This document shows, one piece after another, positions 24,759 to 33,090 of a DNA stretch of 51,817 nt; positions within the stretch are counted from its first letter, which is position 1; each line of letters opens with the position of its first letter. A program made the position numbers and the translations under genes. The DNA is from Bacteroidota bacterium (lineage in GTDB: Bacteria > Bacteroidota > Bacteroidia > NS11-12g > UBA955). The stretch is taken from the NCBI GenBank assembly GCA_016787485.1, contig JAEUUL010000002.1:1-51817 (forward strand), in the 5' to 3' direction. The notes under the pieces were generated by a model. That model searched no databases, was not told the DNA's origin, and was given only the letters and a program-made list of their open reading frames with translations.

Positions 24759-24774
24759 ATCGAATATATACGAT
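24759..24774 (+). promoter_or_regulatory. Second ATCG-N8-CGAT palindrome, immediately before the arsM ATG
   Basis: ATCGAATATATACGAT ends one base before the arsM ATG (24775). It shares the ATCG-N8-CGAT frame and A/T-rich core with the arsR promoter palindrome at 24391-24406. It could be an internal ArsR operator controlling arsM-acr3-arsC separately, or could block translation or elongation when occupied. Confidence 0.65.
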
Positions 24775-25614
24775 ATGAAAAATGCAGAAGATTTGAAAAA
24801 CCTGGTGCGAGAAAAGTATGCAGAAATTGCATTGCAGGACAAGGCAGAAAACGCCGCATCATGCTGCGGTGCCGGGGGGTGCAGTACCGAGGTATACAAT
24901 ATCATGACCGATGACTATGGGTCATTGGAAGGTTATGAACCAGAGGCAGATCTGGCGCTTGGCTGCGGTTTGCCCACCCAGTTTGCCGGAATTAAAAAAG
25001 GCGATACGGTTGTTGATCTGGGTTCAGGTGCTGGAAACGATTGTTTTGTTGCCAGACACGAAACCGGTGACACCGGCAAAGTCATTGGTGTGGATTTTAC
25101 ACCAGCGATGATAGAAAAGGCCAGATCCAATGTCGCCAAGCTGGGATACTCCAATGTGGAATTCAGGTTGGGAGATATTGAAAAACTGCCTATTTCTGCC
25201 GACACAGCAGATGTCGTGGTGAGCAATTGTGTGCTGAATCTGGTTCCCGATAAGGAAAAAGCCTTTGCAGAAATGTACAGGGTATTAAAACCCGGTGGCC
25301 ATTTTAGCATTTCAGATGTGGTTTTGATAGGAGAGTTGCCTTCCGGTTTGAAGAATGCAGCAGAAATGTATGCAGGATGTGTGTCCGGGGCAATTCAAAA
25401 AGACCGTTACCTGAATTTGCTTTTCATGGCAGGGTTTCAAAAATTGGCAATTCAGAAAGAAAAAGAAATACAAATTCCGGCTGATATTCTGGCCAATTAT
25501 CTCACACCTTCTGAAATTCAACAGTACAGAGAGAGTGGCAAAGGGATTTTCAGTGTTACAGTGTATGGCGAGAAACCCGCACAGTGCTGTGCACCCGGTT
25601 CAGGTTGCTGTTGA
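24775..25614 (+). CDS. arsM: Arsenite S-adenosylmethionine methyltransferase
   Basis: 279 residues. Class I methyltransferase: DTVVDLGSGAGNDCFVAR (SAM loop, ~78-94), GKVIGVDFTPAMIEKAR, FRLGDIEKLPI, VVVSNCVLNLVPDK, LKPGGHFSISD. The arsenic-binding cysteines expected in ArsM are present as C64 (LALGCGLP), C152 (SNCVLNL) and C202 (AGCVSGA). Extra cysteine clusters sit at both ends: CCGAGGC at 30-36 and CCAPGSGCC at 271-279. ArsM methylates As(III) stepwise to methyl- and dimethylarsenicals, some volatile, in the cytosol. Second gene of the ars operon, 25 nt after arsR and 25 nt before acr3; an ArsR-like operator touches its start codon. Confidence 0.95.
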   Translation: MKNAEDLKNLVREKYAEIALQDKAENAASCCGAGGCSTEVYNIMTDDYGSLEGYEPEADLALGCGLPTQFAGIKKGDTVVDLGSGAGNDCFVARHETGDTGKVIGVDFTPAMIEKARSNVAKLGYSNVEFRLGDIEKLPISADTADVVVSNCVLNLVPDKEKAFAEMYRVLKPGGHFSISDVVLIGELPSGLKNAAEMYAGCVSGAIQKDRYLNLLFMAGFQKLAIQKEKEIQIPADILANYLTPSEIQQYRESGKGIFSVTVYGEKPAQCCAPGSGCC

Positions 25615-25639
25615 TCGTTTTTAATATTTATTTTATTCA

Positions 25640-26698
25640 ATGAAAACCCGGTTAAAGTTTCTGGATCGCTTTCTTACTTTATGGATTTTTTTAGCCATGG
25701 GTTTGGGAGTCTCATTGGGCAGTCTTTTCCCCGCTGTCGCTGAATTTTTTAACAATAGCAGTCAGGGGAGTACCAATTTGTGGATAGGAACTGGTTTGAT
25801 TTTAATGATGTATCCACCCCTCGCAAAAGTGAATTACAACAAAATCGGAGGTCTTTTCAAAGATGTCAGATTGTTTTCTGCCACTATGCTGATTACCTGG
25901 GTGGTGGGGCCATTCGTGATGTTTCTTTTATCCGTCATTTTCCTTCGTTCAAATCCGGAATATATGTACGGCTTGATTCTGATTGGAATTGCACCTTGTA
26001 TCGCCATGGTGATTGTTTGGAATGAACTGGCCGGGGGCAATAGGGAATATGTAGCAGGGCTGGTGGGTATAAACAGCCTGCTGCAGGTGTTTTTCTTCAG
26101 CGGGTATGCATGGTTTTATCTGTATATCATGCCACCCCTGTTTGGTTTGCCCGGACTTGAGATACACATCACCATGGGCGAAATAGCCCAAACTGTATTC
26201 ATATACCTTGGTATACCTTTCCTGGCGGGAATCATCAGCCGCGTGGCCGGCGTGAAACTGAAAGGGGAAAACTGGTACAATACACGGTTCATTCCAATGA
26301 TTTCTCCCTTGACATTGATCGCCTTACTGGCAACCATTGTCATCATGTTCAGCCTGAAAGGAGCTATGATTACCCAACTTCCGTTGCATGTATTTCATGT
26401 GGCCATTCCATTGGTGATTTATTTTGCATTTCAGTTTTTCCTGACCCTGTTTGCGGCATATCGCCTGGGGGCAGATTATCCAAAAACTGCAGCTGCAGCG
26501 TTCACTGCAAGCGGAAACAACTTTGAACTGGCTATTGCAGTATCTATTGGGGTTTTCGGCATTGACTCTGGTCAGGCATTTGCCGGTGTAATCGGCCCGC
26601 TGGTGGAAGTTCCGGCGCTTATAGCCCTGGTTAAAGTGGCACAGGTTTTCCGAAATAAATATTTTGCAAAAAAGGAATTGAGTCATACAGTAAAATGA
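25640..26698 (+). CDS. acr3: ACR3 family arsenite efflux permease
   Basis: 352 residues, about ten membrane helices. Landmarks are FLTLWIFLAMGLGVSLGSLFP at the start, the conserved cysteine in LILIGIAPCIAMVIVWNELAGG (C120) that ACR3 proteins need for transport, and the late-helix motifs AAAFTASGNNFELAIAVSIG and GPLVEVPALIALV. It exports arsenite across the inner membrane, driven by the proton gradient. It sits between arsM (25 nt) and arsC, overlapping the latter by 4 nt (ATGA), so translation of the two is probably coupled. Confidence 0.96.
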   Translation: MKTRLKFLDRFLTLWIFLAMGLGVSLGSLFPAVAEFFNNSSQGSTNLWIGTGLILMMYPPLAKVNYNKIGGLFKDVRLFSATMLITWVVGPFVMFLLSVIFLRSNPEYMYGLILIGIAPCIAMVIVWNELAGGNREYVAGLVGINSLLQVFFFSGYAWFYLYIMPPLFGLPGLEIHITMGEIAQTVFIYLGIPFLAGIISRVAGVKLKGENWYNTRFIPMISPLTLIALLATIVIMFSLKGAMITQLPLHVFHVAIPLVIYFAFQFFLTLFAAYRLGADYPKTAAAAFTASGNNFELAIAVSIGVFGIDSGQAFAGVIGPLVEVPALIALVKVAQVFRNKYFAKKELSHTVK

Positions 26699-27117
26699 TG
26701 AAAAATATACTCGTTTTATGCACCGGAAATAGTTGCCGAAGCCAGATGGCAGAAGGTTACCTGCGGAAGTTTGCCGGTGACAAGGCAAGTGTCTATAGTG
26801 CAGGAATTGAAACACACGGAGTAAATCCGCGGGCTGTAAAAATCATGGCAGAGGATGGAATAGATATTTCGGGTCATACCTCAAATCATGTGGATGAATA
26901 CGGCCATATCCCATTTGACTATATCCTCACTGTATGTGACCACGCCAGGGAAAAATGCCCGTATTTTCCTTCCCGGGCAATGCGCCTGCATCACAATTTT
27001 CCGGATCCGGCCAAAGCTGCCGGCACTGAGGAAGAAATCCTCGAAGCCTTCCGTCATGCGCGTAATCTCATCAAAGACTGGTGCAGGGGTTTTGTAGCTG
27101 AACAGTTGCATCCTTAA
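26695..27117 (+). CDS. arsC: Arsenate reductase, thioredoxin-coupled low-molecular-weight phosphatase type
   Basis: 140 residues. The P-loop VLCTGNSCRSQMAEG gives the nucleophile C9 and C14/R15; VCDHAREKCPYFP supplies the redox pair C81/C88 that distinguishes arsenate reductases from plain tyrosine phosphatases; the general acid Asp is in NFPDPAKAAG. It reduces arsenate to arsenite with electrons from thioredoxin, feeding Acr3 and ArsM. Two ATGs in tandem (26695 and 26698) are possible; the first overlaps the acr3 stop as ATGA. Last gene of the ars operon. No clear terminator follows before the lipoprotein gene at 27192. Confidence 0.95.
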   Translation: MMKNILVLCTGNSCRSQMAEGYLRKFAGDKASVYSAGIETHGVNPRAVKIMAEDGIDISGHTSNHVDEYGHIPFDYILTVCDHAREKCPYFPSRAMRLHHNFPDPAKAAGTEEEILEAFRHARNLIKDWCRGFVAEQLHP

Positions 27118-27191
27118 CGGGATTTTTCCGCTGTTCAACGGAATCTGCACTGGTTGCATTTACCTGCGGCTCTGCTGCTGTATAAGCAGGT

Positions 27192-28055
27192 ATGAAAAGG
27201 AACTTGTTTATACTCGCCGTTGTGCTGGCCTCCTGCAACAATGCCAGGGAATCACGCAGTGCAGCAAAAGAAACCAGCAATGTGCAAATGGCTTTAGCCG
27301 ATACGACAGCGGTCAGCTACGATGCATCAAAAGAAAAAACTGCCGGATCGGCTGCGATGAACCCGGTCTATGACCGGGGGCGCAAAGTCATACGCAAAGC
27401 GTATGCCCGTTTTCGCACACCGGATGTATTTCGAAGCAGCCTTTCTCTTGAAGATCTGGCTGTTCGCTTGCAGGGATATGTGAGTTACACCCATATCAAT
27501 GGATATACTGAAGCAACAGAAACCAAGCCTATCAACCGGGACAGCGCCCTGGAAGTGCGGAGAATGAATTATACAAACCGGCTGGTACTGCATGTGCCGC
27601 ATAAAAAGCTGGATTCCTTCTGGCAGGCTATGGGTCCCCTCATTCAGATGCTTGATAGCCGCAAGGTTGAAGCAAATACCCTGGTGGCGGCGCCCAAAGG
27701 CAAGCAAACAGAAGCTCAGGTGCAGGCTACTGCAGAGCAAAAACTGGCACAAACCGACCTCAGTTACACCACCGAGGATGGAACAGTAAAAGAAAGCTAC
27801 GATGATTTACTCACGTATGCCCGGGTAGAACTGGATATGTATCAGTTTCCCACTATACGCAAAACAGTGGTGCCCAATGCAGAGAATCTGGACAGTTACA
27901 AGCCAGGTTTCTGGAGCCGCTTTGGACAGGCGCTGTCTGCAGGAGCTGGTTACCTGCAAACCTTCTTCCTCATTTTTGTAGAAATCTGGCCTTTCCTTCT
28001 GATTGCTGCGGCCCTTATCTGGTGGTTCCGGCGTATGCAACTGAAAAAGAAATAG
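27192..28055 (+). CDS. DUF4349 domain lipoprotein
   Basis: 287 residues. Lipoprotein signal MKRNLFILAVVLASC with lipobox VLASC at ~11-15. A Ser/Ala/Thr-rich linker follows, then the DUF4349 domain (~60-255): VIRKAYARFRTPDVFRSSLSLEDL, LQGYVSYTHINGYT, NRLVLHVPHKKLDSFWQAM, AEQKLAQTDLSYTTEDGT, LLTYARVELDMYQ. One C-terminal membrane helix (~258-280, FLIFVEIWPFLLIAAALIWW) and a basic end RRMQLKKK. DUF4349 proteins are widespread envelope proteins of unknown function with coiled-coil-like helices. It starts 74 nt after arsC and has its own terminator; whether it belongs to the ars transcript is unclear. Confidence 0.88.
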   Translation: MKRNLFILAVVLASCNNARESRSAAKETSNVQMALADTTAVSYDASKEKTAGSAAMNPVYDRGRKVIRKAYARFRTPDVFRSSLSLEDLAVRLQGYVSYTHINGYTEATETKPINRDSALEVRRMNYTNRLVLHVPHKKLDSFWQAMGPLIQMLDSRKVEANTLVAAPKGKQTEAQVQATAEQKLAQTDLSYTTEDGTVKESYDDLLTYARVELDMYQFPTIRKTVVPNAENLDSYKPGFWSRFGQALSAGAGYLQTFFLIFVEIWPFLLIAAALIWWFRRMQLKKK

Positions 28056-28073
28056 ACCTTGTAAAGCAAAAAA

Positions 28074-28106
28074 CAAAAAAGTCCCTCTGCGAAGGGACTT
28101 TTTACC
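28074..28106 (+). terminator. Rho-independent terminator after the DUF4349 gene
   Basis: AAGTCCCT-type stem (GTCCCT / AGGGAC extended by A-T pairs) with a 6-nt loop CTGCGA and a following TTTTT. About 25 nt past the stop. The next ~180 bases up to the promoter at 28242 hold no gene I can see. Confidence 0.88.
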
Positions 28107-28241
28107 TAATACCAAAAGCAGAAAAACCAACCCAATTTCTGCATGTACACCCCGGGTAGGGTCGTCATATTTTTTAGACGCGGCAACGTAATATAATGTT
28201 GCCTGATTGAAACAAATTTGTCAAATAGTACGAATGTGTTT

Positions 28242-28269
28242 TTTGTTGGGGTGCCGTTTCTTATCTTTG
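28242..28269 (+). promoter_or_regulatory. Promoter with -33 TTTG and -7 TATCTTTG
   Basis: TTTG at 28242-28245, a 16-nt spacer, then TATCTTTG at 28262-28269; ATG of the outer-membrane gene follows 21 nt later. One of the better promoters in the window. Confidence 0.7.
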
Positions 28270-28290
28270 TAACTTAATCTGTTCACAGCT

Positions 28291-29229
28291 ATGAATTTAC
28301 CCCTTACCAAACGATTGAAAGTTTCTTTATTCAGCCTTTGTGTTACTGCATCTGCTCTGGCCCAGACCGATGTGGACGGAATCATGATGGGCCGTAAGAA
28401 TTTGTGCTCCGGAGTTCTGTTTGGCCGCAGTGCCTGGACCCATTACTGGGAAGGTACCTTTTACCGCGACAACAAGAATCTGGGCACGGTGTCCGCAACA
28501 TCGGCCATGGCTATGGCCAATTATGGGATTACAGACAAGTTGAACATCATTGCCGGTCTGCCCTGGATACGCACTAAAGCCTCGGCCGGAACAATGATTG
28601 GACGCGAAGGATTTCAGGATCTGAGTGTAGCCGCCAAATACAAGTTTTACACCCGGACCATTGGCGCAGTCGATGTGTCGGGTATAGGTATTATTGGTGG
28701 CTCTGTCCCTGTCACGAATTATGTGGCAGATTATCTCCCGTTGGCTATAGGCATGCACAGCAAAAATGCCATGGCCCGCCTGATGGCAGATGCGGAATGG
28801 AAGCACTTTTTCGGAACCATTTCCGGTACATACATGGTGCGCAGCAATGTGAAAATAGACCGCAATTCTTATTATACCAATGAAATGCACTATACAAACC
28901 TGGTAGCCATGCCAGATGTGTGGATGTGGAATGCAAGACTGGGTTATCGCAAAGGCGACCTGATTCTGGAGGCTGTATTTGACAGAATGAACACACAGGG
29001 TGGATTTGATATCCGCAAAAACGATATGCCCTTCCCCAGCAACAATATGGAAGCAACCCGTTTAGGGCTGAATGCCAAAATCCCTGTGCCTAAAACCAAT
29101 GGTTTGAGTTTGATTCTGAACGGAATGCAAACCGTTGCCGGAAGAAACATGGGAAAAAGCAGCAGCTGGATGTTCGGATTTTTCTACCTGGCTGATGTAA
29201 GTAAAAAAACCAAAGGAGGAATCAAATAA
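28291..29229 (+). CDS. Outer-membrane beta-barrel protein (MetA/phenol-degradation transporter-like)
   Basis: 312 residues. Signal peptide (~1-25, ending ALAQ). The rest alternates polar and hydrophobic residues as in a beta-barrel: YGITDKLNIIAGLPWIRT, FQDLSVAAKYKFYTR, VDVSGIGIIGGSVPVTNY, WMWNARLGYRKGDLILEAVFD, and a last strand SSWMFGFFYLADVS. The pattern 'YGITDKLNI..LP' then 'G..DLSV..KY.F' resembles the MetA-pathway-of-phenol-degradation porin family (PF13557). Transported substrate unknown. It overlaps the next gene by one base, so the barrel and the haloperoxidase-like lipoprotein are made from one mRNA and probably work together. Confidence 0.8.
   Translation: MNLPLTKRLKVSLFSLCVTASALAQTDVDGIMMGRKNLCSGVLFGRSAWTHYWEGTFYRDNKNLGTVSATSAMAMANYGITDKLNIIAGLPWIRTKASAGTMIGREGFQDLSVAAKYKFYTRTIGAVDVSGIGIIGGSVPVTNYVADYLPLAIGMHSKNAMARLMADAEWKHFFGTISGTYMVRSNVKIDRNSYYTNEMHYTNLVAMPDVWMWNARLGYRKGDLILEAVFDRMNTQGGFDIRKNDMPFPSNNMEATRLGLNAKIPVPKTNGLSLILNGMQTVAGRNMGKSSSWMFGFFYLADVSKKTKGGIK
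29212..29219 (+). promoter_or_regulatory. Strong Shine-Dalgarno sequence inside the upstream gene
   Basis: AAAGGAGG lies 9 nt before the ATG at 29229, within the last codons of the barrel gene. Such strong anti-16S matches are rare in this window (the only other one is at 50574-50580), so it may ensure independent translation of the second gene. Confidence 0.5.
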
Positions 29230-30776
29230 TGAAAACGAATCAAAAGATATACATCGCAGTTCTGGCGGCTTCTTTGGGAATATTTGCCTGTAAGCGGGAT
29301 TTGAAAGAACGGAATATGGCATTCCCGGCTTTGTCTCCAGCCAATGCGGATACGGGTGCGGGAAAGTGGAAGCCCATTCTGCTCACCAAAGCCGATGAGT
29401 TTGCCATAGATGTGCCCCTGGCTATCAGTTCCAGTGACTACAAGGCAGAATTAAATGAAATCAAAAGCTGGCAGGCCCGCCTCAGCTCAGAACAAAGGGA
29501 CAATATCAAATACTGGAGTGCCGGTGCTGTTTTGCGCTGGAATGAGATTTTGCGCGAACTGGTGGCATTGCACAACCTGGCGCCCTATCAGAATGACGAT
29601 GGTTCCTACCCTGTTCCCAGCGCCAACAATCCATTTGCTTACCCAGTATTCCCGTTTGCCAATCCTCCTTATGCAGCAAGGGCTTATGCTTACGTTTCCG
29701 CTGCTCAGTATGACGCATTGGTGGCCGCATACCACTATAAACTGGTATACCGCAGACCCACGCCCAAACAGGTGGACCCCACCATTCAGGAAATGATTCC
29801 CGTTGCCGCTTCTTTTGCATATCCCAGCGAAGACGGGGTAGTTGCCGGGGCATCCTGTGAACTGTTAAAACTTTTGTTCCCAGCAGACCAGGCCTGGATT
29901 CAGGAGAAACTGGAAGAACACAGGCAAAGCCGCATCATGTCTGGTGCCAATGTGCGCAGCGATTTTGAAGCCGGTATGAAACTGGGTAAATTGGTGGCAC
30001 AGAAATTTGCGACCCGCGCCCGGGGGGACAAAGCCGGAGCTGCAGTGGGCAACCAAGCATTGTGGGATCAGATGGCTACAAATACCGCCAACAAAGGCGA
30101 AATTCCATGGATTAGCCAGGAATCGCCCAAGCGTCCGCCTATGTTGCCCTTGTTTGGCAATGTAAAAGGTTTTCTCATGGATTCTGGTGAGGTGGTTTCT
30201 GGCCGGCCTGCGCCTCCGCCGTCTACAGGCTCAGAACAATTTAAAAAGGAAACCGAGGAAGTAAAATGGTACAGTGAACACAGCACACGCGAGAGGATGC
30301 GAATTGTCCATTTCTGGGCTGATGGTACAGGTACCTATACGCCTCCCGGACACTGGAATGCCATTGCATGCGAAGATTTTGTGAACCAGCGGTACAGCGA
30401 AGTGCGCTGGGCCCGTAACCTTGCCTTGTTAAACATGGCCATGTTCCAGGCTGCCATTTGTTGCTGGGATACCAAATTCTTCTATTTCAACCCGAGGCCC
30501 AGTCAGGTTGACCCGACGATTAAAACATTAACAGGTCTTCCAAACTTTCCGAGTTATACCAGCGGTCACAGCACCTTCAGCGGAAGTGCAGCCGAATTTT
30601 TAGGCCACGTTATTCCTTCAAGGGCAGCCGCTTACAATGAGATGGCAAATGAAGCTTCTGTAAGCCGTTTGTACGGCGCTATTCACTACCGTAGTGATAT
30701 AGAGGTAGGTATGAGCATGGGTAAAATGATTGGCCAGAAAGCTATCGCCCGCGCACAGACCGATGGCGCTGAGTAA
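29229..30776 (+). CDS. Vanadium-haloperoxidase / PAP2-like lipoprotein
   Basis: 515 residues. Lipoprotein signal with lipobox GIFAC (C21). The C-terminal ~120 residues hold the full acid-phosphatase/vanadium-haloperoxidase signature: K416-X6-R423-P424 (KFFYFNPRP), PSYTSGH at 441-447, and S479-R480-X5-H486-X3-D490 (SRLYGAIHYRSD). These residues bind phosphate in PAP2 phosphatases and vanadate in vanadium haloperoxidases; the long helical N-terminal region (~90-400) fits the vanadium-chloroperoxidase-like group better than small membrane PAP2 enzymes. The reaction cannot be settled by sequence reading. It is anchored by lipid, probably facing periplasm or surface. Translated from a one-base overlap with the barrel gene, behind AAAGGAGG. 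Confidence 0.88.
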   Translation: MKTNQKIYIAVLAASLGIFACKRDLKERNMAFPALSPANADTGAGKWKPILLTKADEFAIDVPLAISSSDYKAELNEIKSWQARLSSEQRDNIKYWSAGAVLRWNEILRELVALHNLAPYQNDDGSYPVPSANNPFAYPVFPFANPPYAARAYAYVSAAQYDALVAAYHYKLVYRRPTPKQVDPTIQEMIPVAASFAYPSEDGVVAGASCELLKLLFPADQAWIQEKLEEHRQSRIMSGANVRSDFEAGMKLGKLVAQKFATRARGDKAGAAVGNQALWDQMATNTANKGEIPWISQESPKRPPMLPLFGNVKGFLMDSGEVVSGRPAPPPSTGSEQFKKETEEVKWYSEHSTRERMRIVHFWADGTGTYTPPGHWNAIACEDFVNQRYSEVRWARNLALLNMAMFQAAICCWDTKFFYFNPRPSQVDPTIKTLTGLPNFPSYTSGHSTFSGSAAEFLGHVIPSRAAAYNEMANEASVSRLYGAIHYRSDIEVGMSMGKMIGQKAIARAQTDGAE

Positions 30777-30796
30777 ACTAAGTCTTATGATTATTC

Positions 30797-30828
30797 AGAA
30801 AAGGCAGGTTTAAACCTGCCTTTTTCTC
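30797..30828 (+). terminator. Rho-independent terminator after the haloperoxidase-like gene
   Basis: AAAGGCAGGTTT / AAACCTGCCTTT, a near-perfect long stem with a tiny loop, then a T-rich tract (TTTCTCTTTT). Confidence 0.88.
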
Positions 30829-30851
30829 TTTTCATGGATTTTTTAATTTCG

Positions 30852-30859
30852 TATTTTTG
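30852..30859 (+). promoter_or_regulatory. -7 element TATTTTTG placed 5 nt before a TTG start
   Basis: TATTTTTG, then TTAAC, then the TTG start codon of the TonB receptor at 30865. Only 5 nt separate element and start, again implying a leaderless mRNA. Confidence 0.5.
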
Positions 30860-30864
30860 TTAAC

Positions 30865-33051
30865 TTGAAAGGGCTGCTCTATATCTCTTTGTGTTGTTTT
30901 TACATAACCAAAATAGTGGCCCAAACTTCGGCAGATTCCGTTATCCATAAAATCATTCTTGACCCGGCCTATGTTGACCGGTCTAAAATAGGTGACATAC
31001 GGAGACAGGAACCTATTAATGGCACATACATTTACTCCGGAAAGAAAAACGAAATCATAGATCTTACCCAAAAGGAACTGGGACTAGCGGAGAAATACGG
31101 CCGACAGATTTTTGCCAAAATACCCGGTGTTTTTGTGTATGATATGGATGGCACAGGAAATCAAATCAACATATCTGCCAGAGGCCTGGATCCGCACAGA
31201 GGTTGGGAGTTTAACCAAAGAAAAGATGGCATACTCACCAACTCCGACATGTACGGATATCCTGCAAGCCATTACAATATGCCGCTGGAAGCAGTGGAAC
31301 GCATAGAAATGTTGCGAGGTACAGGCTCCCTGCAGTATGGGGCTCAGTTTGGCGGTATGCTCAACTATGTGAGCAAGGCGCCGGACTCAACAAAAAAGTT
31401 TCATCTGAATGCCGCCCTTGGCCTGGGTTCTTTTTCACTCCTTAGTGGTTTTTTCCGTGCCTCAGGAACTATCAAAAAATTCCAGTATAATATCTGGTAC
31501 AACAACAAAAGTTCCAATGGTTACCGGCAAAACAGCCGATCGCATTATTCTTCCGCCAATATTTCCTTGTTCTACCATCCTGGCAAAAAAACAAGTGTAA
31601 AGGCCGAATATACCCGAAGCAATTATGTGGTGCAATTGGCCGGACCGCTTACGGACAGCATGTTTCAACTGAACCCCAGAATGTCAACCCGGGCAAGGAA
31701 CTACTACAATCCTGACATACATATTACCTCCCTCACAGTTGATTTGAAGCCCGGTAAATACACTTTGGTGAGAATTGCCTCCTCACTGCTTTTGGGCGCA
31801 CGCAACAGCGTGATGTTTGACAAACCAGCTACTGTCGCCGATACAGTTGTTACGGCTACAAATTACCAAAACAACCGACAGGTAGATATTGATCATTTTA
31901 ACAGTTTCACCACTGAAATCAGGGTTTTGCAAAAGTGGATGCTCTTGGGTCGGGAACAGGCCCTCGCCACCGGCATTCAGCTGATGAACAATGATTTGCA
32001 CCGTCAACAACTGGGCAAAGGAAGCACGGGAGAAGACTTCGACATAGATTTACGTGCCAGTGGATGGGGCCGGGATTTGCATTTCAAGACCAAAAATCGG
32101 GCATTTTTCGCTGAAAACCGCTGGGCTATTAACAATAAACTCAGCATCAATACAGGTTTACGCATAGAGTACGGGCAAACCAACCTGTCTGGTACCATTG
32201 TGTATTACAAAGCGGAGAATGTGCCCAATGCCATCCCACACAGGTTTCCCTTATTCGGCACCAATCTGCAATACAATCTGTCGCGAAGGGTGAATGTATA
32301 CGGTGGATGGTCACAAGCTTACAGACCGGTGATTTTCAAGGACATCATTCCTGCTTCGGTATATGAGTATTCCGACAAAAACCTGAAGGATGCATATGGC
32401 TACAATGCAGAGATGGGAATAAGGGGACAATGGAAAGGACTGAAATGGGATATTAGTGCCTACCAGATGATGTACAAAAACCGCCTTGGCACCCTGGCCT
32501 TAAAAGACAGTCTTGGCAACATACTGATTTTCCGGACCAATATCGGCAATTCGCTTACCCGCGGACTGGAGTGCTTTCTGCAGTGGGACATCGATATCGG
32601 CAGTAAATGGGCGTTGTCCGTTTTCAGCAGCACGGCCTATACATATGCAGTATACCAATCGGCCAGGGTAAAATCCGGCAATGCGAATATTGACATAAGT
32701 GGAAACAGGGTAGAGAGCACCCCTGCTCTGATCAGCCGAAACGGGTTCACCTTAAAATACAACAAATACAGCCTCAATGGACTGTATAGCTATACATCCT
32801 CCAGCTTTGCCGATGCACTGAATACCAGGACACCATCAGTAACCGGAGCCTCTGGGATTGTACCTGCCTACGGTTTGCTTGATTTGAATTTTTCATGGAG
32901 ACTCTCCCCGGAGAACAGCATCATTCTGAACCTCAGTAATGCCTTAAACCGGGCATATTTCACCAAAAGGCCTCAATTCTACCCTGGCCCCGGTATTTGG
33001 CCTTCGGATGGAAGGTCTGTATCCATAACATTGAATGCCAGACTTTTTTAA
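30865..33051 (+). CDS. TonB-dependent receptor, FecA-like (probable iron-complex uptake)
   Basis: 728 residues from a TTG start at 30865, which yields a complete signal peptide (MKGLLYISLCCFYITKIVAQ); the nearest in-frame stop upstream is at 30844-30846 and no ATG or GTG lies between. Plug domain ~75-180: IFAKIPGVFVYDMDGTGNQI, NISARGLDPHRGWEFNQRKD, VERIEMLRGTGSLQYGAQFGG. The barrel follows, with NVYGGWSQAYRPVIFKDIIP and an aromatic end RSVSITLNARLF. The plug sequence (ISARGLDP-R-x-x-E, QYGAQFGG-L-N-Y) resembles FecA and related ferric-citrate receptors. There is no N-terminal signalling domain and no FecI/FecR pair nearby, so regulation by the Fec system is not supported. Ligand is an inference. 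Confidence 0.9.
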   Translation: MKGLLYISLCCFYITKIVAQTSADSVIHKIILDPAYVDRSKIGDIRRQEPINGTYIYSGKKNEIIDLTQKELGLAEKYGRQIFAKIPGVFVYDMDGTGNQINISARGLDPHRGWEFNQRKDGILTNSDMYGYPASHYNMPLEAVERIEMLRGTGSLQYGAQFGGMLNYVSKAPDSTKKFHLNAALGLGSFSLLSGFFRASGTIKKFQYNIWYNNKSSNGYRQNSRSHYSSANISLFYHPGKKTSVKAEYTRSNYVVQLAGPLTDSMFQLNPRMSTRARNYYNPDIHITSLTVDLKPGKYTLVRIASSLLLGARNSVMFDKPATVADTVVTATNYQNNRQVDIDHFNSFTTEIRVLQKWMLLGREQALATGIQLMNNDLHRQQLGKGSTGEDFDIDLRASGWGRDLHFKTKNRAFFAENRWAINNKLSINTGLRIEYGQTNLSGTIVYYKAENVPNAIPHRFPLFGTNLQYNLSRRVNVYGGWSQAYRPVIFKDIIPASVYEYSDKNLKDAYGYNAEMGIRGQWKGLKWDISAYQMMYKNRLGTLALKDSLGNILIFRTNIGNSLTRGLECFLQWDIDIGSKWALSVFSSTAYTYAVYQSARVKSGNANIDISGNRVESTPALISRNGFTLKYNKYSLNGLYSYTSSSFADALNTRTPSVTGASGIVPAYGLLDLNFSWRLSPENSIILNLSNALNRAYFTKRPQFYPGPGIWPSDGRSVSITLNARLF

Positions 33052-33090
33052 TATAAGAATGATGTTAATGGGTAAACATCTGAATCACAG

